Source: Lepeophtheirus salmonis (taxonomy: Eukaryota; Arthropoda; Copepoda; Siphonostomatoida; Caligidae). Taken from it: a stretch of DNA of 64,000 nucleotides. Below are positions 1 through 13,560 of the stretch, piece by piece. The notes beneath the pieces are model-generated. The model was not told where the DNA came from. It saw only the letters and a list, made by a program, of their open reading frames with translations, and did not search any database. The DNA is taken from NCBI RefSeq assembly GCF_016086655.4, contig NC_052140.2:9734001-9798000 (forward strand). The letters run 5' to 3'. A program made the position numbers and the translations under genes. The first letter of the stretch is position 1, and the number at the start of each line of letters is the position of its first letter.

Positions 1-3000
1 CGCAATTTAGACACTATTCCCATCCATAGTCATATTTTTTTTTCCAAATAACAAGGATTAAAAATATAGAAGTATTCTATTAATTCTTACCAACATATAA
101 GCCATTTTTAAATTTAGAATGATCACAACATAAACTGTATTTCCATCTTGACATATGTTCTTAGATGTAAAATTGTTATTGGACATTCATTGTGTAATAT
201 TTTTTCAAAAGTAACATAGGCATAAAGAAAAAAAATTCTTATCAACTAATCACTTTTGTTGTCTAAAAAACACTCTATAGCTCACTATACAATACATTTT
301 GGATAAATTAATCTACTACAATAAATGTGTAAATGTTGGCTCTAGCGAAGGTAGTATTTATATAGCATTTCAGATAATGATGGTTTTTAAATTTGATAAT
401 ATAATATTACTCTTTTGGAAATGCAAATCTAAAAACAACAGTCAATTAATAAAGTACTTTTAACAAGCTGTAATGAAATGAATGTATCAAGTTACAGTTG
501 GTTATTTGAAATCACCGATGCTTTAAAAAATAAGCTGCAAATACCCGTAATATAACATTATTTTTTAACATCAAGCATTTATTAAGAGTAAAAATATGTT
601 ATACTTATATTTAAGATTGTAAATGACATGAAGAAAAAGTAACCAACAAATGATATATTTACTGTGACAATCTGAAAAATCTTTGGAATAAAGTAGATGA
701 CTTGAAATGTCGTGGTATTTTAATAGCTACAAGCAGATGTTACTGAAGCATACTTCAAACTTTTAGGGTTAATCTGTCTTTTTTATTGTTTTTGTACATA
801 TTAAAAGTGAAAAGGTTTGCAATTCTATTTGTAAATAAAAATATTCTTATTTATTAAAATGTCCTTTCAATGTTGAGTATTTCAAATATAAAAAGATTTA
901 AAATAACTTAGTAAATTAAAAAAACCAACATTTAAATAATAATTATATAATAAAAATGAATTTTAATTTTATAAGATATTTTAATACTTAGTTGGGTAAT
1001 TGAAGCTTATAGGAAAAATATTCGGCATTGATGGTATATAAGTATGTATATTTAAATTTGTTCTTAAAATCTTGTAAAAAATATATTTTTTTATAAAAGA
1101 GTAGAGAAGATGTCAAAAACACTCAGAATGAACCCCAGCATCCACTAAATATAAATCCTTCAATATATCATGGAAGGATCTGAAAAAGACATTCCCCAAA
1201 AAGACAGAAAATGATATAAATCAGACTTATTATATTAACGTGTCTCAAAAAAGAGTAGTATGTTTTAAAAAATGTTTAATCTATTTGATTTCAGCTACAC
1301 ACAAACGATTTTTTATAACTCTAGAAAAAAAAAATGAGGGTGCCAAATTGATCTTTAACTTTAACGATGATCTTAGTTTAAGTAAGACGAGACATTTCAT
1401 ACTTAAATATAGATAAGAGAAAAAGTACTTGTTTTAGTATTAGTTATAAAGTGTTATTTAATTCATTAGCCTTAAAATAAAAATAAAAATGTCAAATCCG
1501 AATTCTGGAATGAAACAAAATGTAAAGAATTTCATATCTTAATGACTCCTCTAAATTTTAAGAGATATAGTATTTTTAATGGATTTTTTCTCCATTAATG
1601 TTGATGTCCTTTGCAATCAAAATAGAGGTTACATGAGGGTCGCACTTGACAATTTCTATTATTTTAAAGATTACCTGAACAAAAACGACGGAACCGAAAT
1701 TGTTTATAATTCGTAATTTCAGTATCAAGACCATAAATAACAAACACAATGTCAGCCTCTTGGCTTCTGTTTCTCTTCGTTGGAATAAAAATTATGATAA
1801 ATATCGTTTAGTTTCCTTCTGCTGGTATCCACTTTTACCCCCACTCAAACGATACGAAGTCAAACAATCAACAAATTGTTTAAAAAGTTTTTTAGTAAGA
1901 AATCTATTTTTTTCTTCTTTTTTTACAACATGCACGGTAAACCTATTTCCAATGTTTAACGCAAAAAAACACAAAACCAAAACCACCTACGTGTAAAATA
2001 ATGGATTTCCTTTCCCTACACCTATTAAAAAGAAATGATGTTCAACCTCTTCTTTAAATTTTTTTGTGGAACACCTAAATATATAAAAAAATTTAAACTG
2101 TTAAAATAGAGTTGAAAACGATTCAGATAAGTCATCCATAAGGAAATTGATGTAGTAGTAATTAATTAATTATCTCATACTAAAAAATTAAAGATACTAT
2201 TTTTAAATTTTCAATTTTGTTATGGTTTTGTTTATATAAATTTTTAGTAGAGGTTTACTTAGTTTACCAACTGTGTCATTAAAAAACTATTAACAAACGG
2301 AGAGCTAAAATATACTGATTTTATTATCTATAGTACATAGGTGGGAGATGAGAAAAGTGACTAGCATTTGTGACGTTTTGTTTATTTTTCTTACTGATGA
2401 CGTCGGAATTGTCTCATTACTTTTACAATGAGAGGAAAAAATGATGTTAATGCTCAGGCAATAGTTGCAAAGACACTCACATTTATTTACGATTGTTGAA
2501 CAAACAAGACTCCTCTTCCTGAAAGTGTAATCAAAACAATCGCATGATATATTCAAACAATGGACTTTTAAACTGAAAAAATTAATATTTTGAGTGGAAT
2601 AAAAAAGGGACTGTTACCCCATTCTTTTAAGAACATTGGAATCTTATGGTTTTTTTTTAAAAATAACTTGAAAAAACTCTGTTTTTTATTGATTTATTGT
2701 ATAATTTAAACTATTGATCTTTAGTGGTAATTGTGTATCTGTGAAAGGAAACAAATTAAATGAAAAAAATAAAAATTCAAGGGCCTATAGAAATAAAAAA
2801 TTGCCCTTTGAAGACTGAAGCTTTACAAAGATAATTTTTAGAATAAAGTACAAAAGAAAATAAAATTAAAATTGCACCTTTAAAATTCGACACCCTAGTA
2901 TCTAGACTAAATAAAAAAGTATTTTCTTAACCATTTGACCTTTTATATGACCTTTAAACTGTATTTATGAACTTACAATATTAGATAACTATTGCTCTAA

Positions 3001-3640
3001 GCATAAAAAGGCTTTAATAATTACTTATTACTTTGAAAATATACTTAAAAAATATGCATTTATGGATAATAAGTAATTTTGGGAGTACAGAGAGGGGTTG
3101 ACCGGAATTTTGCCCTAAGTGCTTAAAAGATCATTTTGCATCTCAAAAGTTGTACTAATATTGAATTTAATTTAACCCCCCTCCTCTTCCTAATCAAAGT
3201 TTGAAAGAATACAAAAGTAAAAGTTAATTATTTTATTTATGAAGATTTCAATACATTATAAAATCTTGTCTTGCATTTATTCATGGTGATAGGCATTATT
3301 CTAACCTAAAAAAACAAAAATATTTATCATGTTTTTTTAAAGCTTCTCCATAGAGCAAAAGAGAAAATAATTTAATATTATTTAGATGTTATCTTTCTGA
3401 AAATGTAAAAAAATAATGTGTGTTCCACTTACAGCCTCACATTTGTCTCTCTTTTTTTCTTTTTTTCTTCCATTCGGCAATTTTAAAAATAACTTTGTTA
3501 AAATTTATTATATATTAGAACAGTGTTTATCAAAATTTTCATGGAACTTAACTAAAAATATTATTGAATATATATTCAAAAAAGTAAATAGTTTTTGCCA
3601 TTTTTATAATTTCATTAAGATGTTTTACCTAATGATAATC
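1..3640. other. AT-rich stretch without recognisable gene
   Basis: I read both strands and saw no domain, RNA gene or clear repeat. The short open frames at 1,700-1,996 (+) and 2,305-2,556 (-) are of low complexity. The minus-strand one contains about eight cysteines in its first half, but I do not recognise a zinc-binding spacing in it. Probably intergenic or intronic. Confidence 0.6.
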
Positions 3641-3650
3641 TTGTAGGGCA

Positions 3651-3880
3651 ATGAAATTCTGGAATGGAAACGTAGTTCCCATTCCATATGACAACTTTGC
3701 CAAACAACCTGTAATAAAAGTTCGTATGCATCCATTCTACAGTAATTTCTGGTACAAAGGCAACCTTTTCGAGATCCCACGTAGTCATTCAATTCACTAT
3801 CTGGCAAATGTGTGCAAGGGGTTCCAGAGACGGGTTGAGGTTGTCATTGAGGCTGATGGCGGAGAGATTCATAATTAAAG
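3651..3880 (+). pseudogene. mariner/Tc1-type transposase, C-terminal scrap
   Basis: An open frame of 75 codons ends in a stretch reading LANVCKGFQRRVEVVIEADG followed by a few residues and a stop. This is the shape of the last helix of mariner-like transposases, where a Cys-x-x-Phe-x-x-Arg-hydrophobic-Glu-Ala-hydrophobic-Ile motif and Asp/Gly-Gly residues precede the stop. The first 45 residues do not match the expected 'SPDLNPLDY' catalytic region, so the upstream part is lost or scrambled. The ATG at 3,651 is not a true start. It would have been the DNA-cutting enzyme of a cut-and-paste element. I see no terminal inverted repeats around it. The C-terminal match is fairly clear; the family is not. 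Confidence 0.5.
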
Positions 3881-4561
3881 GACGTTGTTTTATTAAAAAA
3901 TATTATAGAATCAAATTTTCCATGTACAGCATCCTCCTGCTCTATTCTGAGTATTTCAATGACAATTTAGTGGAATGTCTCAATAATTGTTCTACACCCG
4001 GTACGTGTATACAACTACCCTTGTTCATATTTTATTATTATGTATAAGATAGTTATGCCAATGAAATTTACATATACTCTCCATTATATAATAAAGGCAT
4101 TTTTCGACATATGATTTCTTTTTTATTCATCTGCGTGTAGTATATGTTTTTTTGCATTAATGAACATTAATGGTATTTTATAGTTTACAAACATGAATCC
4201 TTCTAACCTAACCCAACTTGTGTGTGTATATTTATTTATCCTTTAATAGAGGATATATAATCTATATATTTTTTTTATTCTTAATAAGTAAACATGGCTT
4301 CTAATTAACTTTCTCCTGGACCTAGGGAATAGTTTTTTTTTCCAACTAAAGTAAAGCTTATTGTTTTTGGTTTGTAGATATCCCATAAGTAAGTTAGTTA
4401 GTTTATAAATGCATCCCCTAGGATAGTCAAAATAAGTGAGCTGTACTGTTGTTTCTTCATTAGTCATTTTAGTCCTTGACAAATATCTAATCTTACGTTT
4501 CTAGGTAATATTTTTTCCCACTATGGTTACTAAAATTTCACTATTTTTTTTTTTCGGAATA

Positions 4562-4702
4562 ATGATCAGAGAAGACCGTGCAGCTCTTCTGAATGTGTCT
4601 TGCAAAGATAATTTACTCTATCACTATCTGTCTTGTGCTCATGCCTCCTTTCTAACAAGCAGCACACACGAACCAGCTGTATGCTCACGAAGAACCAACT
4701 AA
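4562..4702 (+). other. unidentified 46-codon open frame, possible exon
   Basis: The block from 4,560 to 4,710 is visibly less AT-rich than its surroundings. It carries an ATG-initiated frame of 46 codons beginning MIREDRAALLNVSCKDN and ending in TAA. A splice-donor-like string (ATG followed by GTAAGA) lies just beyond the stop at about 4,709-4,716, and a pyrimidine tract precedes the start. I do not recognise the peptide. It could be an untranslated or coding host exon, or chance. Confidence 0.2.
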
Positions 4703-6721
4703 AATAAAATGGTAAGAATAGGAAGCACTATTGTTAGAGCTATTATACTACTACTTAGAAATTTAAAACATGGTAAACCCTCACCACTAAAGAGATGTTT
4801 CAAAAATAAAATGTTTCTTTTCAAACTGCAAACGGTTGAAGTGTCCCTGTATTAATAGCTCGTAAGTATTTTAAAATTTTGAAAGTTCAAATATTTTTAA
4901 AACAAACTAAAAACAGATTTTTTAACTCTTTTAATTGGAAGAACAATGTTTATCTTAGCAGCTTAACTTTTCTGACGTTTGAGGGATCAGCTTCAAAAAG
5001 CAATGAGAACAAGGCAATAAAAAAATATCCCACTCTGTTTAAAAACAACAATCACTTTGATGATATATTTCACAAATCAAATAAACTGGTCTAAGGTATG
5101 AAAACTGTAAATTCATCATTGTGTAAAAAGTCAAGTTCAATTGAAACTTTTTTTAATAATTATAATAAACCCAAAAGGAGAAGTTGATCTTTGACTTGGT
5201 GTCTGTATCATCTGTATCTTGGCTATAAAGAACTCTATCTTGAATGCCTACCTCACATTTGCTGAGAAATATTCCACTGTGTCAGGGGGACTCAGTATTT
5301 TCTTATAATGCTGTCAGATATCAGTCCAATTTATTTTAACAATAAGAGCAATAGGAAAGCTAAATTAGAGGATTTGGAAGAAAATTGGGATGTTACTCTA
5401 TAAAAACGGAGAATTTGCTTCTCAGATATATATCTGCTCTTTTAGTTTAGATCAAATAACTTGGCAGTACATACATAAACCATTTTTCTAAGAAAGAAAT
5501 AGTATTATAAAGAATAAAATAAATAACTTTGTTGTACACGTTAATTATTTTACTCATCAACAAGAAAAAAAAGGAGAGGAAAAAAACATCTTATCTTTGT
5601 GATCTCATTCTTTTCCCCTTGTATCTAATTATGTTTTTGTATTAATCTCCTAATAAGCTTTAATGGATATAAATCAAAGACTACTTAATAAAAAGAAGTA
5701 TAATAAATATGGTGTTCTGAGGGGTTTCATTTATTAAGGAAACTACTTATTAATTTAGAGAGTCGTAATTATCATAGGTTCAAGGGAGTATATTCTTTTT
5801 GTAAGTGCAATAGTGTGTTTCAATACAATTGAAACCTGTAAAATGAACTAATTTGGCTTTAGAACTAAAGTTGTATAAACTATTATCTATTCCAGTCGCG
5901 TTATTTGCCCCTTTTCGGTGGGAAGCTTGAAATATGTACTTAAAACGTTTTTGAAACTCCACCCTCATTAATTATCATAACTAATGATCTAAATGTCAAA
6001 GGAAAAAAAATAATATGACGTCATTTTTTCAATAACGGAAACAAAAAATGAAAGCCCCTAATGAAAAATCCTTTATAAGTGATTATATAACGGTGTCGAT
6101 AACTTTTGAGGCTAATAATTAAGTATTAGAGTCATTAAATAAATTGTCAGCGTCTACTTTGTCTAAATTCTGTAAATTTGGTCACTTATAGTGCCGCAAT
6201 ATAATTATAAAATATTGTTCTTTGCTTCTTTTTTTTTCAATATTTAATTTATGAACAATTTTACATTCCATCGTAAAGTGTTTATAAACAATGTAAATGC
6301 TTTACTTGCTAATCTATTCACTAATAAAGTGTACTTTATATGAATACTCTAAAAGAACAAAAAACATAAGATATTTGCCTAATCCTGAACAAATTTGTAA
6401 ATCGAATAAAAAAGAGAAAAAAATTACCTTTCAAACCCCAACAAATTTAAAGTCACATAGCTTTCGCATTTTTCATCACATCAATTATTGCAGTATACTA
6501 AACCAACAATAAATAATTAATAAAAAATTTAAACTATTCATTGATAAAAAGCAAATGATAGGTGGAATGTTATTTTATCGAATAAAAAAAAAAAATACAT
6601 AGTTTGATGACTTTGAAGGACCAAATATCAAGTCTTACGATGCATTTTTGTATGTATTTCAGAGATTTATTTTATAATCTTTCTAATATTTTAAAAATAT
6701 TCTTATAAATAAGGCTATCAT

Positions 6722-6780
6722 GAATAAATCTCAAAATGGGACACAATTGTCGCGTCGATGTGTAAAGCCTTATTGACTTG
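6722..6780. repeat. short dispersed repeat, copy 1 of 2
   Basis: This copy resembles 8,141-8,200. Both contain AATC, an A-rich step, ATGGGACAC or AATGGGACAC, a GTCGATG block and then AAAGCCTTA. Similarity is imperfect but ordered over about 55 bases, in the same orientation 1.4 kb apart. There is no coding potential. It may be the end of a decayed transposon. Confidence 0.5.
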
Positions 6781-8140
6781 GAGGTGTTTATTTTGATTTT
6801 CCTATTGTAAGTATACAGTTAGGGGTCAAACCGAGACCCAACCTTACTTCATACATGTATATACTACTATAGGTGTACACTTATCTTGTGCTGAATCTTC
6901 TTTAGATGAAACTAGAGTCCTCTATTGGTTTTTAACAAAGTCAAAAATATGTGTACTTAACTCAAAGTTACCAGAAGTCATAACTGCCAGATCCTTCATT
7001 ATTTATCATTCCTCACACCTTCACGACTAATCATGAAGGAACTATTGAAGGAGTATCTTGTATTAAAAAATAACTTACTAACCCCACAAGTTGTTTTTGG
7101 TTTTGGACTAAAACTTCATAAGTAATCTTTTAATAGTGGTTGTGTAGTGATCGATGAACAGACACATTTGGTTAGATAAAATTAGAGAATAACTTTTCAT
7201 TTTGTATGAGCAAACTAGCGTGTAGTTACTCCTTATTCTGATGTCATCTTTTTCATAATGAATTAAAAATGACAGGCCCTTGAGAAATAAAAATAAGGGT
7301 TCTAATAAAATCAACAAAAACTCTTACACTAAAAAAATGCTTCAGATTTACAGCCATAAAATGTGATCCATATATCTTCTTCACTTTTCTTTACTTTATC
7401 GATCTTATAAAAGCTCGTTGCTAAACTTTATCTATATCTAATCTATAATTTACATATTTGTACTCCAGTTTCTATTATTTTTAAATATGACGCACTGTGT
7501 CTAAGGTACACACCCTTGGTTTTAAAAATGAGTCCTTTAGAGACAGACAGACACAATATTCTTTATTAATATAAACGATAATTTTACTTAACCCTGCAAG
7601 ATTAAATGACAAATAGTCAAAAACATAAGAAACATTCAAAACTTTTTTCCATACTTTGAAGCATGGAAAAAAGGTTTGAAGTATGTACTGAATGTATTTA
7701 AATATCTTAGCTGTTATTTATACAATGTTATATTTTCATGTTGAAATAGCGTGTAACAACTGAAGTAAGAAAAGTATTTAAAAAAAAGTGTTTAGTTGTT
7801 TAAGAGGATCAACTTATTTAAGAACACTTTTTTTAACATTTTTTTTTCCTTTTTTGAAATTGACATTCTGTCAAAGGGCTCTTTGTATTTAAAAGAATAG
7901 TGAAACTACCAAAACGTTTTATATGGATATAATAATAGTGAAATAAATTGGTATTGTTCCTTTTTGCTTAAACTTTCATAACTGTATATTTATATCACAT
8001 TCTGTAGGGTAGACCAGGGAGAAATGTAATAGTTTTTGCTCCTGGATCAATGACGCATTATCAACAAATTTTTTAACTTAGACTACAATGGTATGTTGCT
8101 TAATATTTTTATTTAAATATCATGAAAAATAATGCAATTA

Positions 8141-8200
8141 AGAATTAATCAAAATATGGGACACGAGTGTACTGTCGATGCAAAGCCTTAATAATTTTTG
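8141..8200. repeat. short dispersed repeat, copy 2 of 2
   Basis: Partner of 6,722-6,780: the same order of blocks (TATGGGACAC, GTCGATG, CAAAGCCTTA), with small indels between the copies. Confidence 0.5.
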
Positions 8201-8600
8201 AAAATAAATTCATAGCTAGAAAAAAGCAAATTAAAAATCAACCAAATCAACTTTAGATGAAAAGAAGGTAAAAAAATGGATAGCTCATCGTAAAATACAA
8301 TGTAAACATTAATGAGAAGAAGGTAATGAACTGTTAAAGATGTTTTTCCCAAAAACTACATTTGGTATGTTGCAATTATTCCCATAGCCAGAGATGGTTG
8401 TAACTATATTTGGAGAAAATATGACCTTTATATTTGCAAAATTAATAACAAAATCGAAAATTAACAAGGTAATTCTTACATTTTAAGAATGATTTTGAAG
8501 AAAGCAGATTTGCTGTCATTAAGTTTTAATATATGTATTAGCTGCAAGTAGACATTAGATTAAGGAAATAATCAAAAATCCCTCTCCTTATATTGAAAGT

Positions 8601-8700
8601 AATGGAATGATCCTGAAATCGATTTTTCAATTCACTCTGAGTCCAACAAAGACTTGCACTCCACCAACAAATCCTCATTTTTATAACTTGTCTTTCACAC
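8601..8700 (+). repeat. dispersed repeat family R1, copy 1
   Basis: The block around CACTCTGAGTCCAACAAAG, then CACTCCACCAACAAATC, recurs with substitutions at 30,451-30,545 and 62,495-62,590. All three run in the same direction. Each has an ATTC/GTC-rich lead-in, ACTC-TGAGTC or ACTCAGAGTTC, a GGACT/AGACT block and CCAnCAAATC. No protein frame is conserved between copies. Probably the untranslated end of a transposon. Confidence 0.55.
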
Positions 8701-8709
8701 TCATGAGAT

Positions 8710-11700
8710 TACTTTTTAGTTATAGGTTATCTCTCTGTTATAAAAATAAATATGATAACTTAAAAAAAATATAAAATACAGATTATTTGGCAACTACAAA
8801 ATTTCGCACTCATCCAATGATATATTTTTAATACCTAAGTTTTAAAAGTATTTAAGGTCATTTTAGGTATAGTAAAATAACTGATTAATTAACAGAGCCG
8901 ATGAGTTAATAAAGAAAAAGGGAAATCTAGAGTCACAAAAATTAATTGGCTAATGTCATCGGCGTGAAGTCAACCAATAAAGTTCAAAATAAAAGCCCTG
9001 ATAACAAAAATACAGCTGTCCTATACACGACGAGGACTTATAAAAAGGCAATAACTTGAGGGATGGAGAAAATGGTCAAGAGATCAAAATCAATGATGGA
9101 CAGTTTTGACAGGAATTGATTACTGATTATGTATACATAAATGGCTAGAAAAACAACTCGTCTGATAAATGAAAGGAGTGTACAAGGGAAATTATATACA
9201 ATAGTAAAGAGTTAAAATTTATTTTTTAACCCTTTTTTTATTTCATAAATTTTTTTTAATGTGATCTCATAATCATGTTTATTAATTTAAATGTCAATTA
9301 TTGTTTAATTACCTATTACTATTACTGTTGGATGACTATGTAATAAGTAAAAGTACTAATTTATAACGCTTATTATACGTTTATAAGTTTAAGCTTTAAA
9401 AAAAAATCAAACTGTGATTATTAATGTTATGGTAAATTGTATTTGATTGCAAAAAATGTATAATAATATGATTTATCGTAAATTCAGTAACACATTAACT
9501 TTTTCAATACAAATTTATTGATCTATCAAGAAATTATCTTATTCTTCAAAATAAGCTTGTATTCAATTACTAAAAATAAGAGGGCTGTAGCTGGACAAGA
9601 ACTATTTCAATATGCATGAAAAATCCTTTGTTTCATTTAGTTTCAATTTGCAAATGTCCCTGTTCTTCCCTTTGTGGATAATATACATGTTGCGAAAAAA
9701 AGGTTAAACTTTTGCTATTTTTTTCTAATGATCATATTAATCATTCTTTTTGTTATTGTTGATGACAGTCACGACATGACAACAATAGATACATTGCATT
9801 TTAGAAAGGGGGGGGGGAAATTGGGCTTGGTTTTATTTATTATAATTAATATGTTAGTTTTTAATGTATATGAAGAGGGGAAAAGACGTTGTTTTGTTCT
9901 GTTAGACATAGTTGAGTATACTAATTAGTCTCTTAATGAGTCTCAGAAACTTTTATAAGTAATAAATAAATTAGCCAAATAATATTATTTAAATATAAAG
10001 TCGTTGAATGTTAGTATTACACATGATTTAGTAAGTCATTTGTGTTTGGATCATGGGAAGAATAAAAAATGAAAAGGTCTAGCTTGAGCTCTGATATATC
10101 CTTTCAAACATAGTTTATTCTTCTATATTTCTAAAACTGATTTGAAAATTTACACAATCTGTATGTGCAATTGGAAGCGCTTCTAAAAGATTTATTAAAA
10201 TAATTTGAGAAAAGAAATGCAATATACTTAAATTATGAATACCAATAAAATTTCACTTATTTTTAAGAATAACCATTAACCATACAGGTTTGTGGGTGGT
10301 AAAGGGGGAATATATTTTCCACATTTTCCTCTACTTTAATTTATTTTAAAATGGGATCAAGGTATACCAATGTAATGAAATTAAGAATATTTCTTTAAAA
10401 AAGTGTTTACATAATATATCTAAAAGATTCATTACATTCTTCACAAACTACGCAAAAAAACACGAACAAAAAAAAACACCATATACCTGTCAAATATGAA
10501 CTAAATCCTTTTTTTTTATTTTTAGTTTTGAACTTTTAATGAGACTAGAGTATGGAATAACTAATGTAAAGTATATCCGGATCCACTATAATGCTTTAAG
10601 AATATAAATTGGTTTGTATATATTCTTAAACAAAGTAATGTAAAAGAATTTTTCTTTTTGTTTTCAACTAAATCTCTACTATGGAAAAAAAAGTTTGTAA
10701 ACAAATTAATGAAATACTAGTAATTAGTTAGGATTGAATTTTGTGGTAATTCTTCAAAAACTAATGGAATTTCATATTTTAAACTTTCTTTAATGTGCAG
10801 TCTCAATATTTTTTTTTAATTAATATCAATACAATAGTTGACTAAATAAAATAAATTAGATTCATATGTTGTTGGATTTTTTTATTTAAAAAAATTGAAA
10901 CCCTGCCATTTTTAAGAATAAAAATGTTTTTTTTAATCGGTAAAAAACAAAGATTTTTGAGTTTCTGGCTTTAAAGAGAAATTTTTTTATGGCATATTAT
11001 ATGAGTATATTTATAAACATATCAATATCCTTGATACTACAAATAATAATGAAGGTTGTATTAATGTATATAATAATTCATTTGCATTTTAAGTAAATGT
11101 TAAGATTTGAATAAAATAGATATGCCCGTATGTTAAAATGAATTTTTTTTTTTTTTTGTAAATAATTGCTTTAAAGGCTTAAACATTCATGAGTCGTTTT
11201 AACAAATTATCTTGTTACTTTAAAAATCTTATTATTATTATTTTATTTAGAATCAATATGAACTGATTTAATTATATAAATACATAAAATAATGATTGAG
11301 TAGTTACGAGTGAGATTAATCAAAAAGAACTGAGAGTAACAATTATAATTTTTGGGGATTTTTTTTTTATCTTTTAAAGTAAAAGCAAGCACTCATTCAT
11401 CACTTTAAAAATTCCAGTTGACCATAAGAAAACAAAAGAAAAAAAAACACAACAGATAATATAAACTAAAAAAACATAATATATATTGTAATTTTTATTT
11501 TTGTTATTCCTTCTCTCCACGATTCTATGGAGAGCCATTCTCCCGAACTAACCAGACTTTTTTATCTGTAAAATATCCGAAAACACAAGCAAATGGCTCT
11601 CCATACTCGTCTAAACATTCTAGAATCACCTTTCTCCTACGAATCACTAGTTTAATTATTCATATCAATTCTAATTTTCAATCATTTTCCCTCGGATTTT

Positions 11701-12490
11701 TATTTTTTTTGTATTTGTACACATTTTTGTTGATTTTTATACAGAAACAAATTTTAGGGATTCATGATCAATGCATCAAGTTAAACATAAAAAACTATAT
11801 TATTTATTTGACTTGTGTTATTTATGGGAAAACTATTTTTATCAGTATCAAGATTGGCAGACACAAAAATCTCTTGAATTTATGTGAACAATCTTAATCA
11901 ATCATAGAATAAAAATATGACACTTATTTGATAGTGCGATGGTATGTTTGTCTAGACATAAAATGTGCAAGAGTATAATTATCCATGCAACAATTTTAGG
12001 ACTTTGGAGGTGGAGCCACATCGTGAGGTCATATTTAATTTCATTCTAAGTAATTGACCTTCTATTTCGAGAGAAGCCTCTCTTTTACCTAGGGTTAAAG
12101 ACCAAGGATATCAGTTGGAAAATATTTCTTTAAAAAAAATATAATTAATGTTGAAATTGATAATGTACAATACACGATAAAATTAATAGAAATTGGTTAA
12201 TAATAGAAATATCCTTATTGGGTATTAGGAAAAATTGTATATAAAAAAAATCTAACCTTATAATAAACTTAATTCATCAATACCTTCACAGGCAGCCATT
12301 CATATTCCATTAGACGTCAGTAGTGTTAAAAAGTACACTATATGTTGGAGATAAATAAGATAACAACAAATAAATATCAAACTCTTTAATTTTATCAGCT
12401 ATTTCTGATAATATAACACATGGGCTAATAAATCCTGGGTTTTTTAAATCACCTCATTTTCAGTTTGAATCAACCATCAAAGGACTGCTG
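8710..12490. other. AT-rich stretch with one hairpin, no gene
   Basis: I saw no domain on either strand. Notable items are a run of ten G at about 9,810 and a perfect 14-bp inverted repeat at 11,526-11,605, listed separately. The open frames at 9,674-9,928 and 11,709-11,897 are rich in Ile, Leu and Phe as expected from AT bias, and have no recognisable features. Confidence 0.55.
11526..11605. repeat. perfect 14-bp inverted repeat with 52-base loop
   Basis: TATGGAGAGCCATT at 11,526-11,539 is exactly complementary to AATGGCTCTCCATA at 11,592-11,605. The arms are richer in G+C than the surroundings, so this is unlikely to be simple AT palindromy. The transcript could fold as a hairpin. The arms could also be the ends of a tiny MITE or part of a larger element. 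No target-site duplication is evident. Confidence 0.6.
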
Positions 12491-12529
12491 TCAAAAAATT
12501 AACGACAATTTGTTATTTTGTTTGTGAAC

Positions 12530-12785
12530 TATTGTGGAAATTGTGATTTTACTTTTGATATTTATAAAACAATGGATCAAAAACGATTTTGTATTCTAAT
12601 TCAGACTGCTTTTTGATGTAATGAAATATGGTTCAAGGTTAACAATGGCTTAAAAAGTGTTAGGGGGGCTCCAATCTATAAAGCACATAAAATAATAACG
12701 TTTAGATTTTTAAAACAGCCAATTTTGAACAAAGATATTGTGTTCTTTGTTGGTCTTGGGACTTTTGTGCTCTTATGTATCAACT
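12530..12785 (+). mobile_element. internally deleted irritans-type mariner derivative
   Basis: At 12,572 an ATG opens MDQKRFCILIQTAF and then a stop. This is a decayed version of the start of irritans-type mariner transposases, which begin with a DNA-binding helix of that form. The nucleotide match continues through AATGGCTTAAAAAGTGTTA and a GCTCCA block, then jumps to an element-end-like segment with GGGACTTTTG near 12,758-12,770. The catalytic region is absent. The copy at 41,120-41,385 has the same order of blocks (start codon region, GCTTATAAAATGTTAT, A-rich filler, TTTTGAA, GGGACTTTT), so the deletion probably predates both insertions. It is not functional. I could not delimit the inverted repeats. 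Confidence 0.6.
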
Positions 12786-12899
12786 ACACAGTGAAAGAAA
12801 GTATATTTTGGTGAAATATTTATTCAATAGTGAAGTACTTGGATACCACAGCGAAGGATTCGCGGGTGGATTGAGAGATTAGTAAATTAGGATACAGGA

Positions 12900-13450
12900 T
12901 CAGAACATCCATAAAACAACAAAAATAACTTATTTAAGCAACTGAAATAATGCAAAATTAATGATTTGCATTTTTTCATGCAAAATAGAATCACACCCTA
13001 TACACTAAAAAATCCATATATTCTTTAAATATATAAATTTAAAAATCTTGATATGCAAACAAAAAAAAAATATTAGATAGATTAAATTTTACTATTTATG
13101 TGCTTAAAAATAAAGTCATTTACACTTTAATATTACTTTATATTCTCCCTATATGTAGAACCAAAGTTGGTTTTACTATGAAATTAGTAAGAGTGTATTA
13201 ACCTCATACCTATATAATAAGATATGACTATATGCAAGCGCTTATAATTCTTATATTCTGTAGGGTGGGTTGATTGGAGGAAATATTTTGAATTTGTTTT
13301 AATTGGTTTAAAAATAATCTGTGCAAATTATTTACTCAACAAACCTTTTACACCTTGAATTAAGTTTTAATGTAAAATATTTTTTTAATTATTTAAAACA
13401 TAAATATTAGGGTGTGGATAGTTAATATTTGTAAAAAAATGTGTTTTTTT
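12900..13450. other. AT-rich spacer, nothing recognised
   Basis: I see no coding, RNA or repeat signal between the mariner derivative and the repeat that begins near 13,460. Confidence 0.6.
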
Positions 13451-13459
13451 TTTCATATT

Positions 13460-13560
13460 TACAGGCAATTATTTAATCAGGTTTTGAATATAATTGAATG
13501 GAAGTTCTCCACGGAAAAGTTAAATAATAATGACGACAAGTAAGAAAAAGAAAATTTATT
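13460..13560 (+). repeat. dispersed repeat family R2, copy 1
   Basis: About 95 bases beginning at the ACAGGCAA step align with 62,605-62,705: TTTAATCAG, TTGAAT-TAATTGAA, GAAGTT, GTTAAATAAT and then a GACGACAA/GACAACAA block. The 62.6 kb copy sits directly after family R1, so R1 and R2 are probably parts of one longer element. The start of this copy looks like a 3' splice site (a T-rich tract then TTTACAG before GCAA). Confidence 0.6.

Larger units (their letters stand above)
3890..8590. other. AT-rich stretch, short repeats only
   Basis: No gene recognised. It contains a 46-codon open frame at 4,562-4,702, the first copy of a dispersed repeat at 6,722-6,780, and a perfect CRE-like octamer TGACGTCA near 6,017 that may be chance. 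Open frames at 4,879-5,094, 5,780-5,968 (-), 6,297-6,512 and 7,108-7,317 (-) are low-complexity and unsupported. Confidence 0.5.

Noticed and set aside
1700..1996. 98-codon plus-strand open frame
   Set aside because: Composition follows the AT bias, no motif is visible, and the minus strand is open as well.
2305..2556. Cysteine-rich minus-strand frame, considered as a small secreted or zinc-binding protein
   Set aside because: No signal peptide, irregular cysteine spacing, and a C-terminal half typical of chance AT-rich frames.
6012..6024. CRE-type palindrome TGACGTCA as a regulatory site (also near 47,573)
   Set aside because: Isolated octamers without a promoter or gene nearby are expected in 64 kb.
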